From an uncultured Bacteroidales bacterium (GTDB lineage: Bacteria > Bacteroidota > Bacteroidia > Bacteroidales > UBA932): a DNA stretch of 64,000 nt. Of the stretch, positions 53,054-61,301 are shown piece by piece. The notes below the pieces were generated by a model. It had not been told where the DNA came from. It ran no database searches and saw only the letters and a list, made by a program, of their open reading frames with translations. A program made the position numbers and the translations under genes. How positions within the stretch are numbered: position 1 is the first letter of the stretch; each line of letters starts with the position of its first letter. Location: contig CALUQM010000010.1 of NCBI GenBank assembly GCA_944322925.1, positions 1-64,000 on the forward strand. Direction: 5' to 3'.

Positions 53054-54130
53054 TTAAAAATGCAATTTGAATACGACTACGATTACCATCAGCAGAAGGT
53101 TGCAGAGCCCTATCGGTACGAGATATTTCCATTCGAGAGTGAGGATCTGGTCGATTCTGAGTCTCGGGAAAGTCCATTTTATCCACATCAGCAGCCACAC
53201 TATGAAGAATGCCTTGGCAAAGAACCAGACAAAGCCGGGAATCGCATCCATGACGGCATTGAAACCGTCGAGTCCAGGGATATGCAGAGGCATCCATCCG
53301 CCGAGGAAAATGGTAGCCGCAATGCTGGAAATAACGAACAGATTGACGAATTCGGCCACATAGAACAGACCGAAGTGCATTCCGGAATATTCAGTATGGT
53401 AGCCTGCCGTTAGTTCGGATTCGGCTTCGGGAAGGTCAAAAGGCCCCCTGTTCACTTCGGCGTTGCCGGCTATGAGGTATATGATGAAGGCAATGACTGC
53501 CGGAACGTGTCCCTTGAATATGAACCAGCCGTCGGCCTGCCTTGCCACTATCTCTGAAAACTGCATGGTGTCCGTAAGCACGACGATCGTCAGGATGGAC
53601 AGGCCTACGGAGAGTTCGTAGCTTATCATCTGTGCTCCGCTTCACATGGCGCCGATCAGGGAAAACTTGCTGTTGGAACTCCAGCCTGCAAGCAGGATTC
53701 CGACAATCCCTATCGACGAGGCTGCCATGAAGAACAGCACTCCGACGTTGAAGTCCAGAATCTCAAGCCCGCGGCTTATCGGAATGCAGGCGAATGCAGT
53801 CACGGATGCCAGGATCACGAGATAGGGTGCAAGGTTGTACAGGAACCTGTCGGAATGCCTTATCGTTATGATTTCCTTCGTGAGCATCTTGAAGACGTCG
53901 CATATTACCTGTATGCTTCCCCACGGCCCGACTCTTGTCGGCCCGAGCCGGCACTGGAATGCCGCACATACCTTGCGTTCCATGTAGATCATGATTATTG
54001 CTATCACCACGTAAAGCAGCAGCAGGCAGATTCCGATGAGGACGCATTCCAGAAAAATCGCGAGACTCTCCGACATGACGGCTGTCAGCTGCGTATGGAT
54101 CCAGTTTGTAACAATACCGAAATCAAACAT
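53054..54130 (-). pseudogene. nuoH: NADH-quinone oxidoreductase subunit H, interrupted by one in-frame TGA
   Basis: The two parts read together give a 358-residue NuoH, the normal length. The first part (54130 to 53642) ends SLIGAM, and TGA at 53644-53642 follows; the frame then continues with [15 protein letters not shown] to 53054. In NuoH of other bacteria an Arg stands exactly at this place (GAMR.SAQ), so one base change (CGA or AGA to TGA) explains the interruption. No other damage is seen: transmembrane segments and the quinone-site loops are intact on both sides. A restart at the ATG at 53629 could give a 191-residue C-terminal piece. It may be a real mutation, a sequencing or assembly error, or readthrough. 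Confidence 0.85.
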
Positions 54131-54141
54131 ATTCTGTCCTT

Positions 54142-55764
54142 TTATCTGTCAATATCAGGAATTACATAGTCCAGTGTGCCGCCGATTGCAATCAGGTCGG
54201 CGATCTTGGCATTTCTCGTAATTGTGTCGACGCAGGCTACCAGAGGCAGTCCGGTAGAACGGAACTTGACCCTGTAGGGATATTTGTCGCCGTGGCTTTC
54301 GATGAATACCCCGAATTCGCCGCGGCTTCCTTCCACGGCCGAATACCAGCTTCCTTCCGGAAGTTTGACAACAGGTTTGACCTTCATCTGGTATTCGCCT
54401 TCAGGTATGTTGTCTATCAGCTGTTCGATGATTTTCAGGCTTTCCCCGATTTCCCTGATCCTTACCATGTAGCGTGCGAAGCAGTCGCCTTCGGTGAAGG
54501 TGATTTCATTGAAATCCACCTTGCCGTACATGGCATACGGATGTCTCTTGCGCACGTCGCAGGCCCAGCCCGATGCCCTGCCGGTTCCTCCCGTAGCTCC
54601 GAAAGAGATGGCGTCTTCCCTCGAAAGTACGCCGGTGCCGATGAGTCTCTGCCGTGCAATGACATTGCCGGTGAATATCTCATGATACTCTTTCATTTTC
54701 GGCCGCATGTACCGGATGAATTCCTTGACTTTCCTTACGAAATCAGGATGGATGTCTGCCTGCACTCCTCCTATGGTGTTGTAGGTCTGTATCAGTCTTC
54801 CGCCCGTGGTCTGCTCCAGGATGTCGAGGACTTTTTCCCTGTCCCTGAAGCCGAAGAAGAAGACCGTAAGCGCTCCCATGTCCTGGCAGAGGCAGGAAAT
54901 GTAAAGGAGGTGCGAGTCTATTCTCTGCAGCTCGTCCATTATCGTCCTTATGTACAGGATCCTTTCCGAGACTTCGAGTCCGAGGGCTTTTTCTATGCAC
55001 ATGCACAGTGCGTGGCGGTTCTGCATGGCTCCGAGATAGTCGAGCCTGTCGGTGAATCCGAGGGTCTGGGGATATGTGCTTGTTTCGCAGAGTTTCTCGA
55101 TGCCCCTGTGTATGTATCCGCAGTGAGGGTCGATTTTCTTGATGGTCTCTCCCTCGAGGGAAACGCAGAATCTGAGTACGCCGTGGGTTGCCGGATGCTG
55201 AGGCCCGATATTTATGACATATTCTTCTTCTTCGAAAAGAGGATGCCTTTTCAGGATGTAGCTACCGTCCTTCGTCATCTCGTAGCTCGGTGCGTCATCC
55301 TCCGGAACCTCGTTCTCCATGTTCAGCGGATTGAGTGATTCGTCGTAGTCCTTGCGGAACGGATGGCCTTTCCAGTCGTCTCGAAGGAAAAGCCTTCTTA
55401 GATCCGGATGACCGATGAACTTTATGCCGAAAAAGTCGTAGACTTCGCGCTCGTAGAAATTCGCCCCTTTCCAGAGGTCATGCACCGACGGCAGGCTTGC
55501 GTTGTCCCTGTCCTTGTCAGCGGCGGCTATGACTATGTTTTCTCCTGTCGAGGTATTTTCCAGATGGTAGACGCATCCGAGTCCTTCTTCGCCCCAGTCC
55601 ATTCCTGTAAGGCTGCGCAGGAAATCGAATCCGCATTCATTCCTGAGAATTCCGGCCGTCTGTCTGAGATTTTCCGCCGGTATCCTGTAAAGACCGTCTC
55701 CCGCTTCGGACCATATTCCGCCCGATGCTTCCACTTTCTTCCTGATATCGATAGTGTTGTCCAT
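54142..55764 (-). CDS. nuoCD: NADH-quinone oxidoreductase fused subunits C/D
   Basis: A 540-residue fusion of two hydrophilic complex I subunits. NuoC covers about residues 1-140 and has FYEREVYDFFGIKFIGHPDLRR and FRKDYDE. NuoD follows from about residue 155 (INIGPQHPATHGVLRF) and contains the quinone-site His in this segment, then CGYIHRGIEK and SRGEFGVFIES near the C-terminus. This fusion is usual in Bacteroidota and in E. coli. It lies 11 bases before nuoH and 15 after nuoB. Confidence 0.95.
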   Translation of the reverse strand: MDNTIDIRKKVEASGGIWSEAGDGLYRIPAENLRQTAGILRNECGFDFLRSLTGMDWGEEGLGCVYHLENTSTGENIVIAAADKDRDNASLPSVHDLWKGANFYEREVYDFFGIKFIGHPDLRRLFLRDDWKGHPFRKDYDESLNPLNMENEVPEDDAPSYEMTKDGSYILKRHPLFEEEEYVINIGPQHPATHGVLRFCVSLEGETIKKIDPHCGYIHRGIEKLCETSTYPQTLGFTDRLDYLGAMQNRHALCMCIEKALGLEVSERILYIRTIMDELQRIDSHLLYISCLCQDMGALTVFFFGFRDREKVLDILEQTTGGRLIQTYNTIGGVQADIHPDFVRKVKEFIRYMRPKMKEYHEIFTGNVIARQRLIGTGVLSREDAISFGATGGTGRASGWACDVRKRHPYAMYGKVDFNEITFTEGDCFARYMVRIREIGESLKIIEQLIDNIPEGEYQMKVKPVVKLPEGSWYSAVEGSRGEFGVFIESHGDKYPYRVKFRSTGLPLVACVDTITRNAKIADLIAIGGTLDYVIPDIDR

Positions 55765-55779
55765 ATATCCGTCCTGTCT

Positions 55780-56430
55780 TTATGCAAGTCCTGATTCGTC
55801 GTATTCCCTGTAGTCCTCCGCCGTATTCGTGTCGGCCTTCATCAGTCTTTCATATTCCTTCTCGCTGATGCCCCTGTTGATCCCTCCGAGGAATTTCTGT
55901 GCCTTGACCTTGCGCTGGAGCTGCATCAGCCCGTAAAGCATGGCTTCGGGGCGTGGCGGGCATCCCGGAATGTACACGTCTACGGGAATTATCTTGTCGA
56001 CACCGTTGACCACATGGTATGATTTCTTGAACGGGCCGCCGCTTATGGCGCATCCGCCGGTGGCCACGACATATTTCGGGTCAGCCATCTGGTCGTACAG
56101 ACGTTTCAGTACCGGAGCCATCTTGTGCGTGATGGTTCCGGCCACCATGATGAAGTCGGCCTGGCGTGGCGAGGAACGTGCGACTTCGAAACCGAATCTC
56201 GCGAAATCGTATCTTGCCGCTCCGATTGCCATGAATTCGATGCCGCAGCAGCTTGTGGCGAATGTCAGCGGCCAGAGACTGTTGCTCCGCCCCCATTCGA
56301 TGACATCGTCGAGACATCCGACAATCACGTTGGTACCGTTCTCCCGGAGCTCTTTCAGCATTTCCTCTATATATTCGTTGTCGTTGAAATCCTCATATTT
56401 CATCGACTTTATGTTGACGTTTCTTTTCAT
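55780..56430 (-). CDS. nuoB: NADH-quinone oxidoreductase subunit B
   Basis: A 216-residue subunit that binds cluster N2, the electron donor to quinone. The tandem Cys pair is in TSCCGIEFM, and the other ligands in [11 protein letters not shown] and [11 protein letters not shown]. The N-terminal 25 residues vary in the family; ATG at 56430 and an inner ATG at 56403 are both possible. The C-terminal tail of about 40 charged residues extends past the core. nuoA precedes it by 12 bases. Confidence 0.95.
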   Translation of the reverse strand: MKRNVNIKSMKYEDFNDNEYIEEMLKELRENGTNVIVGCLDDVIEWGRSNSLWPLTFATSCCGIEFMAIGAARYDFARFGFEVARSSPRQADFIMVAGTITHKMAPVLKRLYDQMADPKYVVATGGCAISGGPFKKSYHVVNGVDKIIPVDVYIPGCPPRPEAMLYGLMQLQRKVKAQKFLGGINRGISEKEYERLMKADTNTAEDYREYDESGLA

Positions 56431-56442
56431 TGTCTCCGTTGT

Positions 56443-56793
56443 TTATTTCCATTCGAGAGCGCCTTTTCTCCAGGCGTATGCAAGACCGAGTACGAGTATC
56501 AGCAGGAAGAACAGCACGCTGACCAGACCATAGACCCCGAGATCCTGTACGACGACGGCCCATGCGAAAAGGAAGACCGTCTCCACGTCGAACATCAGGA
56601 AAAGAATGGCGAACAGATAATACCCGACCTTGAACTGCATCCAGGATTTTCCCCTCGTAGGAATACCGCATTCATACGGTTCGCTTTTCTGGGGATTGTA
56701 GGAACGCGGTGCGATAGCCTTTGCTATTCCTACTGCAGCTGCCACCATAATGACGGCAATAAGAATCACTACAACCAATAAAATGAAATTCAT
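56443..56793 (-). CDS. nuoA: NADH-quinone oxidoreductase subunit A
   Basis: A 116-residue subunit with three transmembrane segments. The conserved loop YECGIP with its Cys lies between helices 1 and 2, and FDVETVFLFAWA marks helix 2. The start at 56793 gives the usual N-terminus MNFILLVVVILIAVIMV and leaves 42 bases to the promoter element at 56842-56835. It is the first gene of the operon; nuoE, nuoF and nuoG are absent. Confidence 0.94.
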   Translation of the reverse strand: MNFILLVVVILIAVIMVAAAVGIAKAIAPRSYNPQKSEPYECGIPTRGKSWMQFKVGYYLFAILFLMFDVETVFLFAWAVVVQDLGVYGLVSVLFFLLILVLGLAYAWRKGALEWK

Positions 56794-56834
56794 GACTGCG
56801 TCTTTTTTGTCCGGGTTTCCGGATTTTTCGGGCG

Positions 56835-56842
56835 CAAATTTA
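56835..56842 (-). promoter_or_regulatory. -7 element of the nuo operon
   Basis: TAAATTTG on the minus strand matches TAnnTTTG and lies 41 bases before the nuoA start, between nuoA and the 3' end of the AraC gene. No clear -33 element was found. Confidence 0.45.
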
Positions 56843-56882
56843 AACAAATAATTTTTCGGGCTGACAGAAATTTCCGAAAAAA

Positions 56883-57710
56883 TCATTTATTCAGAAATGA
56901 AGACGGCGAACATCCCTTGTAACGTCTGAAAACCCGGCTGAAATAAGCCGTATCGTTGAATCCGCTTTCGTAGCAGGCTTCGGATACGCTGCATCCCTTG
57001 TGGCGAAGCATCTTGCATGCTATGTTTATTCTGTACGAATTCAGGTATTCGGTAAACGTAAGTCCTGTCTTTCTCCGGAAAAACACGCAGAATGCCGACC
57101 GGTTCATTCCGACATGTCCTGAAATTTCATCGATACTTATCCCGTGGCGGTACCTGCATGCTATGTATGCGCGTATTTTCTCCAGACGGAGTTCTGCCTG
57201 GTCCGGCCTGTCGTAAGGTTCGAACAGGATATCCCTACTTCCGGCACTGTCCATGCTCCGGCACAAGGCATATATCAGCCTTACCATCAGTACGGCCCTT
57301 GCCGCTTCATTCCCGGATTTCATCCTGCGGAGCAGTCCCCCTATCTTGCGTGCGGTTCCGGACTTGAAATAAACACAGTCCTGTATTCTGCGGAATCTGT
57401 CCAGATCATCTGCCAGGGGAGGCAGCATTTCCGCCAGCTGGTCCAGAAAAACATCTTCGACCGTTACGGTTATGTTCTCTATGTATCCGTTCCTGTCCGT
57501 ATCCTTGTCGCTGAATTTCCAGCAATGTGGTACCCCGGGAGGAATCATGACCACTTCCCCGCTGGAAAATGGTTCGGTCTTTCCTCCGATGATATGCCTG
57601 CCGCTGCCGGTCACGATATGGCTGAGTTCCCATGATTCCTGGGTGTGCAGCGATATCTGCGTCTGCGGAGGAATGCAGACATGATTGAAAGAGTACGACG
57701 GAGCATCCAT
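56883..57710 (-). CDS. AraC family transcriptional regulator
   Basis: A 275-residue regulator. The N-terminal cupin-like sensing domain (about residues 1-100, HTQESWELSHIVTGSGRH and IPPGVPHCWKF) is followed by a linker and a C-terminal double helix-turn-helix domain (about 175-275, ISIDEISGHVGMNRSAFCVFF and SEACYESGFNDTAYFSRVFR). Cupin-AraC proteins bind small sugars or similar ligands. The gene is divergent from an acyltransferase gene with 132 bases between starts, so it may regulate that gene and itself. The nuo operon lies downstream in the same direction. Confidence 0.92.
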   Translation of the reverse strand: MDAPSYSFNHVCIPPQTQISLHTQESWELSHIVTGSGRHIIGGKTEPFSSGEVVMIPPGVPHCWKFSDKDTDRNGYIENITVTVEDVFLDQLAEMLPPLADDLDRFRRIQDCVYFKSGTARKIGGLLRRMKSGNEAARAVLMVRLIYALCRSMDSAGSRDILFEPYDRPDQAELRLEKIRAYIACRYRHGISIDEISGHVGMNRSAFCVFFRRKTGLTFTEYLNSYRINIACKMLRHKGCSVSEACYESGFNDTAYFSRVFRRYKGCSPSSFLNK

Positions 57711-57748
57711 TTTTATATGTATCGATTTATATGCAACGACTGCATGTG

Positions 57749-57756
57749 CAAATATA
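57749..57756 (-). promoter_or_regulatory. -7 element of the AraC-type regulator gene
   Basis: TATATTTG on the minus strand matches TAnnTTTG and lies 38 bases before the regulator's start codon. It is 49 bases from the divergent -7 element at 57805-57812, and the AT-rich stretch between them is a likely place for operators. Confidence 0.45.
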
Positions 57757-57804
57757 AGTCAAATTTTAATAACGATAAGTCAATATGGTTACAGTCGGGG
57801 GCGA

Positions 57805-57812
57805 TAACTTTG
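57805..57812 (+). promoter_or_regulatory. -7 element of the acyltransferase gene
   Basis: TAACTTTG matches the consensus and lies 24 bases before ATG 57837 and 30 before ATG 57843. It excludes longer in-frame starts upstream. Confidence 0.5.
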
Positions 57813-57842
57813 TGCTGTTTTTTATTAATCGGGATAATGAGC

Positions 57843-59015
57843 ATGAATCAGAAGAATGTTTACCTTTCATCGAAGCCCAGATATGAGATCCTGGACGGAT
57901 TGCGCGGAGTGGCTTCTGTAGCCGTAGTATTGTTCCATCTTTTCGAGACTTACGCTTCGTCGGCTGCGACGCAGATAATCAATCACGGATACCTGGCAGT
58001 GGATTTCTTTTTCGTGCTTTCAGGCTTCGTGATCGGCTACGCGTACGATGACAGGTGGGACAGAATGTCGATCGGAGGCTTTTTCAAGCGCAGGATAGTC
58101 AGGCTCCATCCAATGGTTATAGCCGGTACGGTAATAGGGGCGTGCCTGTATTTCTTCGGACAGGGCGAAGTCTCTCCTGCAATAGGCAATGTCCCTGCAT
58201 GGAAGATAGTCCTTGTGTTCTTCATGGCGTGTCTCATGATACCGTGCGGCCAGAAAATGGATATCCGAGGATGGAACGAAACCAATCCTCTCAACGGACC
58301 GACCTGGTCCCTGATGTGGGAATATATAGGGAATATCCTGTACGCCTTCGTATTCAGGCGCTTGCCGAACATTATGCTCGCCATTCTGGTGGCGTTTGCC
58401 GGATTCTGCACCCTGGACCTGTGCCTGAATCTCAATGTATTCGATCTTCTTACCGAAGCCCGCGGTTCCAAAATCTATACTCCGATAGGGGGCTGGAGCC
58501 TGACTTCGGAACAATTGTACATAGGTGCGACGCGGCTTTTCTATCCTTTCCTCTGCGGCCTGCTTTTGTCCAGGCTGAAATCTTCCATCAAGGTAAAAGG
58601 GGGATTCTGGTGGTGTTCCGTCATGCTTGTCGCAGCATTGTCTGTCCCTTGCGTGGGCGGTCCGGACAATATCCTCAACGGTGTCTACAATTCATTCTGC
58701 ATAATAGTGCTTTTCCCCCTGATTGTCATCATCGGAGCCGGCAGTGAAATAAAAGGCGGCCGAAGCGCCGGGATATGCAATTTCCTCGGGGAAATCTCCT
58801 ATCCTCTGTATCTGACACACTATCCTCTGATGTACATGCAGATGGAATGGGCACTGTCTCATCCGGAGATGCCTCTGTATGCGCATGTGATGACAGGAGC
58901 CGGTGTCTTCGTACTTTCGATATTCCTGGCCTGGGCCTGCCTGAAACTTTACGATCTGCCGGTAAGAAACTGGCTGAAGGAACACTGGCTGATGAAGCGG
59001 ACGGTAAACGGATAG
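57843..59015 (+). CDS. Acyltransferase 3 family membrane protein (OafA-like)
   Basis: A 390-residue integral membrane protein with about ten transmembrane segments. The first helix contains RYEILDGLRGVASVAVVLFH, with the conserved Arg and His of the family (the His of LFH is the proposed catalytic residue). GYLAVDFFFVLSGFVIG and FFKRRIVRLHPM are the next landmarks. Such proteins O-acylate surface sugars, peptidoglycan or lipids. ATG at 57837 gives two more residues. The divergent AraC-type gene is the obvious candidate regulator. Confidence 0.9.
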   Translation: MNQKNVYLSSKPRYEILDGLRGVASVAVVLFHLFETYASSAATQIINHGYLAVDFFFVLSGFVIGYAYDDRWDRMSIGGFFKRRIVRLHPMVIAGTVIGACLYFFGQGEVSPAIGNVPAWKIVLVFFMACLMIPCGQKMDIRGWNETNPLNGPTWSLMWEYIGNILYAFVFRRLPNIMLAILVAFAGFCTLDLCLNLNVFDLLTEARGSKIYTPIGGWSLTSEQLYIGATRLFYPFLCGLLLSRLKSSIKVKGGFWWCSVMLVAALSVPCVGGPDNILNGVYNSFCIIVLFPLIVIIGAGSEIKGGRSAGICNFLGEISYPLYLTHYPLMYMQMEWALSHPEMPLYAHVMTGAGVFVLSIFLAWACLKLYDLPVRNWLKEHWLMKRTVNG

Positions 59016-59109
59016 GTTGTCAGGCCTGTTCGAAATCCGTCCTGAAGGTGCGTGGAGACGTTTTTTCTCAATTAAACGTTTAAAACTTCATAACACCCTT
59101 GTCTCAATC

Positions 59110-59117
59110 TACTTTTG
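59110..59117 (+). promoter_or_regulatory. -7 element of the metalloprotease-fimbrial operon
   Basis: TACTTTTG matches TAnnTTTG and lies 53 bases before the start at 59171. The four rightward genes that follow are separated by short or no gaps (31 bases at most), so they are probably expressed from here. Confidence 0.5.
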
Positions 59118-59170
59118 CACAGTAATCATTGCCGGAGGCTCTGAGCCGAAGGCGTCAAAACGAATGAATT

Positions 59171-60745
59171 ATGTGCAGATTGATCGGATTGTTGATTTTG
59201 TATGCAATGCTGGCGGCTTGCAGCAAAGACGGTGTTGACTCCGGCGGATATTCTGCCCCTGTGCAGACTGCCGGAACATTGTCCCACGGGATGATAGTGC
59301 TCGGAGACAGGCTGGAGAACCCCTACCGGACAGAGACGATAAGGGATGCTGTCGTTTCTCTCTATCCCACCAAGTCAAGGAACGAGATAGAGACATCCCA
59401 TCTGTATGTGAGATTCCTGCCCGAGAATCAGGAAGAGTTCGACTTTCTTGTTTCATCCGGGTTGGATCTTCTGGACTATCCCGTCGACTATGAGATTCTC
59501 GTCGACGGAGACTATTACCACGACCCTTCCGTCGCGGAAGACAGGATCACGTGGCAGTATGCCGTCGTCCCGGCGGATTATGATTTTCCGGATATACGCC
59601 ATGAGATCATCGATGAATGTGTGATAACGGAGTATGATCCCGTATCCAGATCATCAGACGGCATAGACTGGGAGGCGGTGGAAGCCGAAGCCTACCGTCT
59701 TTCTGGCAACGCCGGCATGCTCGTATCGGGGACCAAAGGCCCCAAGACCTATCCCTCGGGAAGAATTACCATTGTCGATGAGGATGCCAACGGAGGAAAG
59801 CCGTTCGGACTTGCCGGAGTCAAGGTACAGTGCAATACCTTCGTGAAATTCGCGTCTGCCTATACGGACAGGGACGGCTATTATTCCATGCCGAAAAAAT
59901 ATTCGTCACAGCTGAAGTACCGTCTGGTGTTCAAGAATGAAAAGGGATTTGCGATAGGATTCAATCTGATTCTCCGTCCGGCGTCCGCATCTACATTGGG
60001 GAAAGGACCTGCGGAAGGCATAAGCGTAACTGTTTCTGAAGATTCGGACAGAAAACTCTTCCTGCGTTCGGCTGTAAATAATGCAGCATACGATTACATT
60101 TCGAGATGCGCTTCTACGGACATGGACCTGACCCTGCCTCCCGGAGATCTCAGGATATGGCTTTTCCCGAAACTGAGTGCAAGCAGCGCCGTAATGGTGC
60201 ATCACGATGCTGTCACTTCCCATTCCTCCATCAAAAACCTCATCGGCGTTTTCGGCTCCATAATTTCGTTTTTCGCTCCCGATGTCACCATTGGTACGGC
60301 AAACATGCAGAGTTATGCCGATGTCTACAGGGCCGTATGTCATGAACTCGCCCACTGCAGTCATTTCTCTCAGGTCGGCAAGGATTACTGGAACAGATAC
60401 ATCGAATATATCATAGCGTCATATCTGAAATCGGGCGGAACTACATACGGGGACGGGACGGCCGAGGGAGCAGGATACTGCGAAGTCGGCGAGATGTGGG
60501 CCTACTATCTGGAAAGCGTCATGTATCAGGAAAGATACGGCGGGCCGATGCCCCAGTTCGGGACACAGTACTGGTTCAGTCCGCAGATTTTCCGTTATCT
60601 CGACGACAGAGGGTTTTCCCGCTCGGATTTCCTGAATGCCCTGCAGCCTGACGTAACGAGCCTCGATGCCCTGCAGAACAGCCTGACGGCCGCCCATCCG
60701 GACAAGGCCAGGACCCTCGAACAGGTTTTCTTCAGATACAGATGA
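59171..60745 (+). CDS. Putative zinc metalloprotease lipoprotein of the fimbrial operon
   Basis: A 524-residue exported protein. A signal peptide and lipobox (Leu-Ala-Ala-Cys, Cys17) anchor it. A likely beta-sandwich (about residues 185-270, FGLAGVKVQCNTF...SAYTDRDGYYS) resembles carboxypeptidase-regulatory-like domains. The motif CHELAHCSHF has HExxH at residues 391-395, and conserved acidic residues Glu438 and Glu441 (EVGEMWAYYLESVMY) about 45 residues later could be the third metal ligand, as in gluzincins. I do not recognise a named family. It starts the operon that continues with DUF3575, an OmpA-like lipoprotein and a fimbrillin, so it may process or anchor surface proteins. Confidence 0.7.
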   Translation: MCRLIGLLILYAMLAACSKDGVDSGGYSAPVQTAGTLSHGMIVLGDRLENPYRTETIRDAVVSLYPTKSRNEIETSHLYVRFLPENQEEFDFLVSSGLDLLDYPVDYEILVDGDYYHDPSVAEDRITWQYAVVPADYDFPDIRHEIIDECVITEYDPVSRSSDGIDWEAVEAEAYRLSGNAGMLVSGTKGPKTYPSGRITIVDEDANGGKPFGLAGVKVQCNTFVKFASAYTDRDGYYSMPKKYSSQLKYRLVFKNEKGFAIGFNLILRPASASTLGKGPAEGISVTVSEDSDRKLFLRSAVNNAAYDYISRCASTDMDLTLPPGDLRIWLFPKLSASSAVMVHHDAVTSHSSIKNLIGVFGSIISFFAPDVTIGTANMQSYADVYRAVCHELAHCSHFSQVGKDYWNRYIEYIIASYLKSGGTTYGDGTAEGAGYCEVGEMWAYYLESVMYQERYGGPMPQFGTQYWFSPQIFRYLDDRGFSRSDFLNALQPDVTSLDALQNSLTAAHPDKARTLEQVFFRYR

Positions 60746-60746
60746 C

Positions 60747-61301
60747 ATGAAACGGATCCTGATTATGGTTGCCCTTCTTCTGGCAGCCGTGTCTTCCGAG
60801 GCCAGACGCTATTCCGTATCGACCAACATACTCGGCTACCTGTATCTCGGTACGATCAACATGGAAGCCTCTTACGGCCTGTCGCAGCACTGGAGTGTCA
60901 ATGCCGGAGCCAGATTCAATCCTTTTACCTTCCGTCTTCCGGGAGACGGAAGGCAGTTCCAGAACAGGCAGCAGTCGTACGATCTCGGAGTGAGGCTCTG
61001 GCCGTGGCACATATTCTCTGGCTGGTGGGTGGCTGCAAAAGTCAAGTATGAGGAATACAATGCCGGCGGTATCTTTTCTCAGGAAACAGAGGAAGGGGAC
61101 GGTGTCGGGATAGGCCTTTCGGCAGGCTATTCCTATATGTTGCATCCCAATCTGAATATCGAATTCGGCGTAGGCCTGTGGTCCGGAGTGAAAAAATACA
61201 CTGTATATGACTGTCCTGCGTGCGGGCTGACTGTCGATTCGGGAACAAAAGGCTTTATAATGCCCAATGAAATACTCTTGTCGCTCGTATATGTTTTCTG
61301 A
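60747..61301 (+). CDS. DUF3575 family outer-membrane protein
   Basis: A 184-residue protein with a short signal peptide (cut near Ala-Ala-Val-Ser-Ser-Glu-Ala, about residue 19) and a beta-strand-rich remainder ending in Phe, typical of a small outer-membrane barrel. The pattern (TNILGYLYLGTINMEASYGLSQHWSVNAG) matches DUF3575, which is often found next to fimbrial genes of Bacteroidales. It starts 1 base after the metalloprotease gene and ends within the next gene. Confidence 0.8.
   Translation: MKRILIMVALLLAAVSSEARRYSVSTNILGYLYLGTINMEASYGLSQHWSVNAGARFNPFTFRLPGDGRQFQNRQQSYDLGVRLWPWHIFSGWWVAAKVKYEEYNAGGIFSQETEEGDGVGIGLSAGYSYMLHPNLNIEFGVGLWSGVKKYTVYDCPACGLTVDSGTKGFIMPNEILLSLVYVF

Noticed and set aside
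53054-54130. Possibility that TGA is read as an amino acid in this organism
   Set aside because: Many genes with normal family lengths end in TGA (for example def, recX, the patatin gene and the glycosyltransferase), so a general reassignment is excluded. The nuoH stop is a local event.
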